NCBI GenBank assembly: GCA_016508695.1
Contig: VNKQ01000002.1
Span: forward strand, 1,860,001-1,924,000
Length of the DNA: 64,000 nucleotides
Source: Hyphodiscus hymeniophilus
Lineage: Eukaryota; Ascomycota; Leotiomycetes; Helotiales; Hyphodiscaceae
Reading direction: 5' to 3'
Shown: in pieces, positions 57,825 to 64,000 of the stretch
Position numbering within the stretch: position 1 is the first letter of the stretch
How the letters are laid out: each line of letters begins with the position of its first letter
The notes under the pieces: generated by a model
What the model saw: the letters and a program-made list of their open reading frames with translations, nothing else
Told to the model about the DNA's origin: nothing
The model's database searches: none
Position numbers and translations under genes: made by a program

Positions 57825-58618
57825 ATGCCTTCCGATAAGCATAACTTGCACCCTTTGCTTCAGTTTGTAGAGGACATTGACAGGTAAGTATATACGAGAA
57901 AGTCGAATGATATATGTATACCAAAGACCGTACGATTTCCGACAACTTCTAGTTTCATCCATGAAAACCCCTCAGATTTGGAAGTCGAGAATATAATAAA
58001 GGAGAACTTCTCTCCCGATCTTTCTGTCGTGTGAATTCTTTGATCTCTCGGCGGCGCCATCGAGGCCTAGCTCCCGTATGTTCTTCAGACGCTCATACTT
58101 GTATAGCGAGAACGAAACCACTCTCAATTTTGCAGGCTTCAAAAGCCTAAACACTGACTTTAAAAAAAAGGTCTGACGCTAGAGATTCTCGACAGCAAGG
58201 CGGTGACATTTAAGGCAGATCCCCAGGATCTTGTTGGTGTCGTTGGGTTCGCGCAGAGTTTCCTTTTTGAACGAAAGAGCGACGGGCAACTATCTACTGG
58301 AGATACAATGTGCGTATTTTCGTAAAATAAATCATGTCAAAGAGACTGATGAGTGGATTCGGAGAGATCTTTGAGGTGGATTTTGTGCCCGCGAATGGGA
58401 GCGCTGCAGGCCGGAAACGAATGATCACGAAGGCACTTGCTACTATCGGTGACATGACGCCTATCTCTTCATCCCGTATTGTCGCTCGAACTTCGAGGAC
58501 AAAGAGTCGTGCAGATAATGTTCGTCGCCCCTCGAACTCGACGGGAGTATCTAAGACTCGTTCTGCTGCACCCAGAGGCATTACCAAAAAGCGTTCCGCC
58601 ACCAAAAAGAGGAATTGA
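57825..58618 (+). CDS. unrecognised gene with A8 frame break
   Basis: I do not recognise the family. Splice signals define four exons: 57825-57883, 57953-58030, 58089-58309 and 58354-58618, with introns of 69, 58 and 44 nt. The exons join into one frame of 207 aa only if one base is added to the A8 run at 58162-58169; as given, translation stops at a TGA just after that run. The N-terminal two thirds is acidic and amphipathic (LLQFVEDID, DLEVENIIKENF, LTLEILDSKAVTFKADP, VVGFAQSFLFERK). The C-terminal third is strongly basic and Ser/Arg/Lys-rich, ending KKRSATKKRN, like a nuclear or nucleic-acid-binding tail. The break may be a sequencing slip in a homopolymer or a real mutation in a decaying region. 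Confidence 0.5.
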
Positions 58619-58758
58619 AGACTTTCGAAAAACAAACAAGACAACACAAGTTCGATAGATGTTGCATTCTCTAAAATCAGATAACATGTTTTGGATTTGC
58701 GCTCAGACTGTACATCACCTATATTTCCCTCGACTCAGCTTTATAAAGCCTTTTAAAC

Positions 58759-59368
58759 TCAAGAAGACCGCGATCCGGTCGCATTTGTCGTCCCAGTGAA
58801 TATCGAGATATTACCCTGCCCAACTCCCATATAGATCAAATGTCTTCTATCAACTCTCCACCCAACCTTCGTCTCGATTAAGTGATCTACATACTTCCAT
58901 AAGCAAATAGACGTCTCCTTCATAGTTGCCGGCCCCAAAGTGTGATGCAGTGAAACTATGAGTACTCAACAGAAGCTTCGAAGAGAACAACACCGATACA
59001 CATATACTAAGTGACAGTATCCGCCGTCCCATCTCGATACACCTCGATCAGCTGCGTGCCATACGAGTGCTGGGTTGATACGACTCTGAGATCCGCCTCC
59101 AGGACGTCTTCAATCATTGGCAGGCCGGTCAAAACATTAAGAGGTGCGGAGTACTGGAGACATTGAGCTTCTGGAAATCAATAAAAGGTAGGATACTTAC
59201 GTTAGCAACTGCGTCTGGCGTAAAAACCAGAGACAGAGCGGAGAACCGCTTTTCATCAATTGCAAGAGGGTAGTGGGCAAGGGTGTTGCGAATGGCATTG
59301 TACGCATCTTGCGCAACAGCAAACGAGAAAAAACATGCCAGAGGAGAAGCACAAGTTTGAAGCTTCAT
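58759..59368 (-). pseudogene. SnoaL-like gene with frame break
   Basis: Encodes a short alpha+beta protein of the SnoaL/NTF2-like type, a fold used by cyclases, isomerases and dehydratases in polyketide and related metabolism. Exons 59368-59201, 59153-59008 and 58955 onward; introns of 47 and 52 nt. The N-terminus (MKLQTCASPLACFFSFAVA) could be a weak signal peptide. Family-like elements: DEKRFSALSLVFTPDAVA, then YFTASHFGAGNYEGDVY and, in a different frame, VDHLIETKVGWRVDRRHLIYMG. The frames differ around 58885-58910, where no intron of normal size can join them; unshifted, the protein stops at a TGA shortly after that. The shift plus the neighbouring transposon suggests decay; sequencing error is possible. 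Confidence 0.6.
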
Positions 59369-59604
59369 GATTAGGATTTTACGAAGAAAGTGTTTGGATA
59401 GGCAGGCAAAGGGGAGGCTCATCTAAATATGTAAATGGCGACAGGCATTCGGGTTGCACAGGACGGAGTAACACTCCTCGAACGCCGCCGGAGGCGCAAT
59501 TTCGAGCTCTGATTCGTCTCCTTCCCGACCCAGCAGTGCCACATTGAGCGAAACTTGGTCGCATGCTGGGGAAATACGAAATAGAAATTATTTTGAAATT
59601 AATA
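59369..59604. other. short spacer between SnoaL-like gene and transposon
   Basis: 5' side of the SnoaL-like gene up to the TA target site of the element. No other feature. Confidence 0.4.
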
Positions 59605-59691
59605 ATCGTCGGCTCGCTTACTAGCACTCTCTGCCGTCGTTCTTAGGTAGTCGGGGAAAATAAACTAAGCTAGTATTAGAAATGGGCCGAA
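59605..59691 (+). repeat. left terminal inverted repeat, 87 bp
   Basis: Begins atcgtcggctcgcttac and ends in a ggccgaa segment. It matches the reverse complement of the right repeat except at about four positions, all transitions (C/T or G/A), as RIP would cause. Confidence 0.9.
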
Positions 59692-61952
59692 CACTAAGGA
59701 TATCGAAAATTAGCGATTTTATATATAAAACTTAGTATTTTAAGTATCTAAAGAGTATAAAGAATTTGAATTATTAATCCAAATCGATAAAACACACTAG
59801 TAAATACTATATATTAGAATTGGACGAATTTGTATTAATATCTTACTCTCTTATATCGTTATTAGAAAACCCCCTAAATAGTACGAAATTATCACTTTAT
59901 AGTATTAGTTATATTAACGACGTAAGTTCGTACGATTTAAGTATAATTTCGAACTAATCGTCTTTCTTTTCTTATCTCTCTCTTTCTAACTCTAATTCTA
60001 TATATCTTACAAGTTATATATCGAGTTATAAACTAAGTAATTAAGTGTCTAATCGTACCTTCTCGATTGCCTTAGGGTTAGAAATAAGAGTATAAGTAAA
60101 GAATAGCGTAACGTTATTAAGTAAAATCGATTTAAGTTCTTATTTTCGAAATTACTCTTATCTCTACGTAATTATACCTTTTGCGTACCTTTAAGCTTTT
60201 TTTGCGTTTATTGCCTTTTAATATATAGTTTCGATTATCTTCTTCTTTTTGTTAAAAGTATCTTACTTCTTCTTATCGATTAGAACTTATATATCCTTTA
60301 TAAAGAGTATATTACTCTTTTAAAGACGTTATCGGCTCTAGGTCTTTACTTTTATTATCTCGTTAAGACGTTTATAAAGTATCTTATTCTCGAGTCGAAT
60401 AATCCTAACCTTAGAGATTACCTCCTTAATACCCTTATAAAACGACCCTTATTACTTTTAAGTAAGTAAACTTATAAAATCTAATAATCTCAATACTAGT
60501 TCGTTAAAGTAATACTCGATGTAACGCGTAGTTCGAGAAGTACGAGAAAGTTAAAGGTACGTATTTAATACTATTAGTTTAAAGTCTCGTTTTATAGTCT
60601 CTTTTTTAAATCGTTTAAGGTTCTTTTCGATTTGTTTCTATTATAGTTTCTATAAGCCTACTTTACAAAAAGCGTTTTTAATAATAAGAATTATAAGGGT
60701 TTTTTATCGAATTTCGTAAAAGTTGCGAAAGAAGGATAAGACCCTATAATTAAGTTCTAAGTTTAAAATCGCTTTTTAAAGAGCTTTCTAATACTAGTAC
60801 TTATAAACTTAAAATATAACGATATTAAGAGGTTATAAAACGTATATAAGATAAGAAGGAAAAGAAAGAATAATAATACTATTTTTATAAGCTTTTAAAT
60901 AGAATTCTAGCGTATTATAACCTTTACTCTAATCGCAAAGAATTATACGCTATAATCCTTCTTCTTTTGCCTCTAAATATTTAATAAAATAATTAAGTTA
61001 TAATAAAGTAATATTATCGTTTATAAAGCCTAATTAAGACGTAATAACCCTTTCTCCTCTTATTAAGTTACTATTAAACTACGCTATTATAAAGTATTTG
61101 CCTTGTGTAATACAAAAGAGAAGTATTTTGTAAGTGTTTTTTGCGTTAATCGTTTCGATAATTATAAGAGATTTGCGATTCTTAGGGGAGATTAAATAAA
61201 CTTAGTAAAATTAAAGGTATATTTAAGTAAAGGCAAGTAGGTTTTCTTACTTCTTAAACGTCGTTTAGTACGATTATTTTTACTCCCTTTAAATACTTAA
61301 CGTAGAAGCTAGTTTTATTTATATTATAAAGGTTTCCTAGCCGAATTTTATATTAAAGTAATACTAGAAGATATATTTAATAAAACTAATAGTTTATAGT
61401 CGCGTCGTCTTACGCTATAATCCTTTCTTTTATAATAAGTTTCGACTTAATCTTATAAAGTTATTTCTCTTTTTAAAACTCTATTAGTTATCGTTATAAG
61501 GGTATTAGCTTATTGTCTTTTATATAAAGTTTTATTATTATTATTATAAAGACTTCTCGAGTTAGTATTTAATTATACTTAAGCTAGTACTTAATAAAGA
61601 AGAAAACCTATTTCTCTTACGCGTTAAAGAGGATTCGTTTATTATAGCCTTTACTTTTAGGACTTCTTTTCGCGATATAATTAATCGAGTTACTTAAAGT
61701 TCTTAAGTTTACTCGATATATTTGTACGGCTATATTTTACTTCTTTTCGAGATACTCTTATAAGAATATAATTATATTATATAGTCGCGTCTTTACGTCG
61801 TTCGTATTGTTTAGCGTAATAGTATTTTTAATTAAGTCTTAAAAAGACAAGCTAGATTTGCGATTTAATATTATAGCTAAATTTAAAGAATAGTTATAAA
61901 GTTCTTAAAGATTTTTTATTAGGCGTTCTTATACAAATTATCTATTTTATTT

Positions 61953-62039
61953 TTCGGCCTATTTCTAATACTAGCCTAGTTTATTTTCCCCGACTACCTA
62001 GGAACGACGGCAGAGAGTACTAGTAAGCGAGCCGACGAT
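61953..62039 (-). repeat. right terminal inverted repeat, 87 bp
   Basis: Reverse-complement partner of the left repeat; it ends gtaagcgagccgacgat next to the TA target duplication. The GC-rich tips stand out sharply from the AT-rich interior. Confidence 0.9.
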
Positions 62040-62041
62040 TA

Positions 62042-63459
62042 GACAAATTCAATCCACTCGAACCCACGTGGTCGAAATGGGGTAAATTAAATCCCCTTTA
62101 TGAGTACCTTTTACCTCTTTTACGACTTGGCATAATTTGGTGAGGTTGTTTCCGATACTAACTTTAAGTTTAGAGGGATAATCAACAGGTGCAGCTAACT
62201 ATACTACATCCCATGCAGACCGCCCACTTGTGCCGTCAATGGCGAATCCAGCCATTAGCTGGATGGGAGCTGGACCACACCATACATAATCACCCAACAA
62301 GATCATGGTTCGAAGTGAGCACGGGTCGTGGAACGATGCATCAGCATTAGCAAGGACTGGGCGCGAAGAATCTCTGCAAGAAATATAACACGAGGAGGCC
62401 AGCCAGGCTCTCTACAACAGTGGTGGTTGAGAGTCCTTTTCGACAGATAAAGACGGCTAGGGTACTGTGAGCGACATATATGACTGCTAATCTACACTTA
62501 GCAGATAGCATCGTGGGCGGAACTATCCACAGTCGACTCATTCCTCGACAAAGCCAATTGTGTGATTGAGGCCAAGCTTCTGGCGGTACAAGAACATGCG
62601 CCATTTGAAGTCAAAGAAGGGGCGTCCTATGAAATAAACAAACGCAAACCTCGAAACATATCAGAAGGCAGGACCACGATCTCAGACAGTCATCCGATTC
62701 CGATAACATTCAATACTTTACTTACCTCTTTTGACATGAGGAGCGACTGTTCGTGGAGTGTAAAAGGTGCAAGGAGTGTACGTGAACCTTCCCACTAGAA
62801 AACTTCTTCTTCATAGAGGATATATCGCCTTACCTACCAACCATCACCCCACCTGACTCATTGCAACCGACGAAAACAGACCAGGAACAGGAAAGGCACC
62901 CTTCGCCTGCTTCCCGTCCGGCCAAACTCATCCCCTTTTATGGTGGAGCTCGTACGAACGAGAGCCGCAACGTCCGAGCGCCGAGACGCCGCACTTCTCC
63001 TCATGCCCCGCGTAGTCCTGAGCCTTGTCTGCGCCCTGCCACAGTCGGAGAAATATTCGAGCGGCTTGGACGGCGAGCCGCCGCGTCTGGGACAACTTCT
63101 ACGTGAAGGTAAGTCGAGAGGCGCATTCACTTGGAGAAGGCGGAGGAAGTGCTGGTTGTGAAGGGAGTTACGGTCGTAGTCGATCATGTCCCATGTACCT
63201 GGAAATGGAAGAGATATATAGCGGCTGTCTTCGTGATTGTTTTCTTCAGTTCCAGATCTTCAGTTCCAGATCTGTCAAAACCTCAGCTTGATTCGAAGTC
63301 GAAACACTACTTAATCACACTCAAAAGCTCCCTCTTAAACATTCAATCCTCATATTTCGAGCCAGTCAACATAATAAATATCAAAGTTGAATCCATCTCA
63401 TTCTCCAACAAGCCCCCCAAACGACCTCCTCCATATCTCTCTCATACACACACATCAAA
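62042..63459. other. intergenic region
   Basis: 1.4 kb between the transposon and the NmrA-like gene. It has a 15-bp direct duplication near 63244-63273 (ttccagatcttcag twice). Short open frames here lack recognisable motifs. Confidence 0.4.
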
Positions 63460-64000
63460 ATGCACTCCTCGAAACGCACAATAGCCCTCTTCGGCGCAAC
63501 AGGCGGAACCGGCCTCTCGATCCTCAAGAACTGCCTCAGCGCAGGCCACACCGTCCGCGTACTAGCCCGCACCCCCTCCAAGCTCTCCTCCCTCTCCGCC
63601 CAGCACGCAAACCTACACATCGTACAAGGAGACATCAGCGACGTGGCCGCCATCACGACGACGCTCCGCTCACCCGACACGCCGCAGGGACAAGGGAGAG
63701 CAGTCGACGTCGTCATCAGCGCAATCGGTATGGCGCTCGAGATGAAACGCCTCTCCTTCACCAGCACCAACCCTCACGTGTGCGAGTCCGCAACGGCCAA
63801 CATCCTCTCCGCGCTCTCCGCGCTCTCCGCGGACCCTGCAACAATAGATCCCCTCCTCGTCCTCCTCTCCACAACAGGCATCTCCTCCAAATCGCGAGAT
63901 ATCCCCCTCTTGATGCTCCCACTGTACCACTGGGTCCTCCCCGTGCCTCACGCGGACAAGAAGGCGCTCGAGTCGCTTGCCATCCGCAGCGGGAGGCGGT
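63460..64000 (+). CDS. NAD(P)-binding NmrA/atypical SDR protein (partial)
   Basis: Start of a gene cut by the window edge; 180 codons are visible from the ATG at 63460. The N-terminus has the atypical SDR / NmrA-type dinucleotide motif G-A-T-G-G-T-G preceded by a beta strand (RTIALF), then VRVLARTPSKL, where the Arg after the second strand suggests NADP preference. VQGDISD and VDVVISAIG follow as the third and fourth strands. Such proteins act as reductases, isoflavone-reductase-like enzymes or redox-sensing regulators; which one cannot be decided here. Codon use is GC-rich with C at third positions, unlike the AT-rich neighbourhood, suggesting a well-expressed intact gene. Confidence 0.85.
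   Translation, partial: MHSSKRTIALFGATGGTGLSILKNCLSAGHTVRVLARTPSKLSSLSAQHANLHIVQGDISDVAAITTTLRSPDTPQGQGRAVDVVISAIGMALEMKRLSFTSTNPHVCESATANILSALSALSADPATIDPLLVLLSTTGISSKSRDIPLLMLPLYHWVLPVPHADKKALESLAIRSGRR

Larger units (their letters stand above)
59605..62039. mobile_element. RIP-mutated TIR DNA transposon (Tc1/mariner-like)
   Basis: A 2435-bp element bounded by 87-bp terminal inverted repeats and flanked on both sides by TA (59603-59604 and 62040-62041), the target duplication used by Tc1/mariner/pogo-type elements. The interior is extremely AT-rich, full of TpA and dense with stops in all frames, with no open frame of useful length. This is the expected outcome of repeat-induced point mutation, a fungal defence that converts C to T in repeated DNA. 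Any transposase is therefore destroyed, and the family cannot be read from the protein. The superfamily call rests only on the TA duplication, the repeat structure and the size. Confidence 0.85.

Noticed and set aside
59641..61980. AT-rich stretch considered as mitochondrial insertion or centromeric DNA
   Set aside because: The matching terminal inverted repeats and TA duplications explain its borders better as a RIP-mutated transposon.
62347..63187. Short open frames on both strands between the transposon and the NmrA-like gene
   Set aside because: None has motifs, good splice signals or consistent length, and they overlap each other.

Overview
The window looks like nuclear DNA of a filamentous ascomycete (Pezizomycotina). 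Genes are split by short introns, mostly 44-125 nt, with GT..AG ends and TACTAAT / CTAAC / GCTGAC-like branch sites. Gene families are fungal: Zn(II)2Cys6 factor, SreA-type GATA factor, STAND/NACHT receptor, BBC1, TVP15. There is also one AT-rich, TpA-rich island of the kind left by repeat-induced point mutation (RIP). The NACHT and RING families suggest Leotiomycetes, but that is only an impression. No tRNA, rRNA or CRISPR array was recognised.

Region 1 (about 0.7-31 kb) is mostly conserved housekeeping genes: a senescence/spartin-like protein, a Zn2Cys6 transcription factor, the SH3 actin-patch protein BBC1 (with an apparent one-base frame break), an RPAP2/Rtr1 CTD phosphatase, ribosomal protein eS17, a 1019-aa NACHT (NLR-like) protein with N-terminal STAND domain and ankyrin-like C-terminus, gamma-tubulin complex component 4 (GCP4), a membrane-anchored RING protein, a low-complexity protein with repeats, a thioredoxin with an in-frame mitochondrial-type leader, and a long disordered protein starting MGIWPF.

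Region 2 (about 31-52 kb) has wide intergenic gaps. Between them lie an OTU-domain deubiquitinase, a peroxisomal D-amino-acid oxidase, TVP15, the iron-regulatory GATA factor SreA, a YDR061W-like double ABC ATPase divergently paired with the proteasome maturation factor UMP1, and a UBL3-like ubiquitin-fold protein ending in a CaaX box. Several minisatellites occupy the gaps.

Region 3 (about 52.7-64 kb) is accessory and decaying. It holds an aldo/keto reductase pseudogene, an orphan Zn2Cys6 finger exon, an apparently intact linalool dehydratase/isomerase-like gene, an unrecognised gene with a broken A8 tract, a SnoaL-like gene with a frame break, a RIP-mutated 2.4-kb element with 87-bp terminal inverted repeats and TA target duplication, and the start of an NmrA/SDR-type NAD(P)-binding protein cut by the window edge. 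This mixture reads like a decayed specialised-metabolism or stress locus next to a dead transposon. That linkage is inference. Exon borders were set by hand from splice consensus and reading-frame continuity; all multi-exon models given as complete close in frame, except where a frame break is stated.
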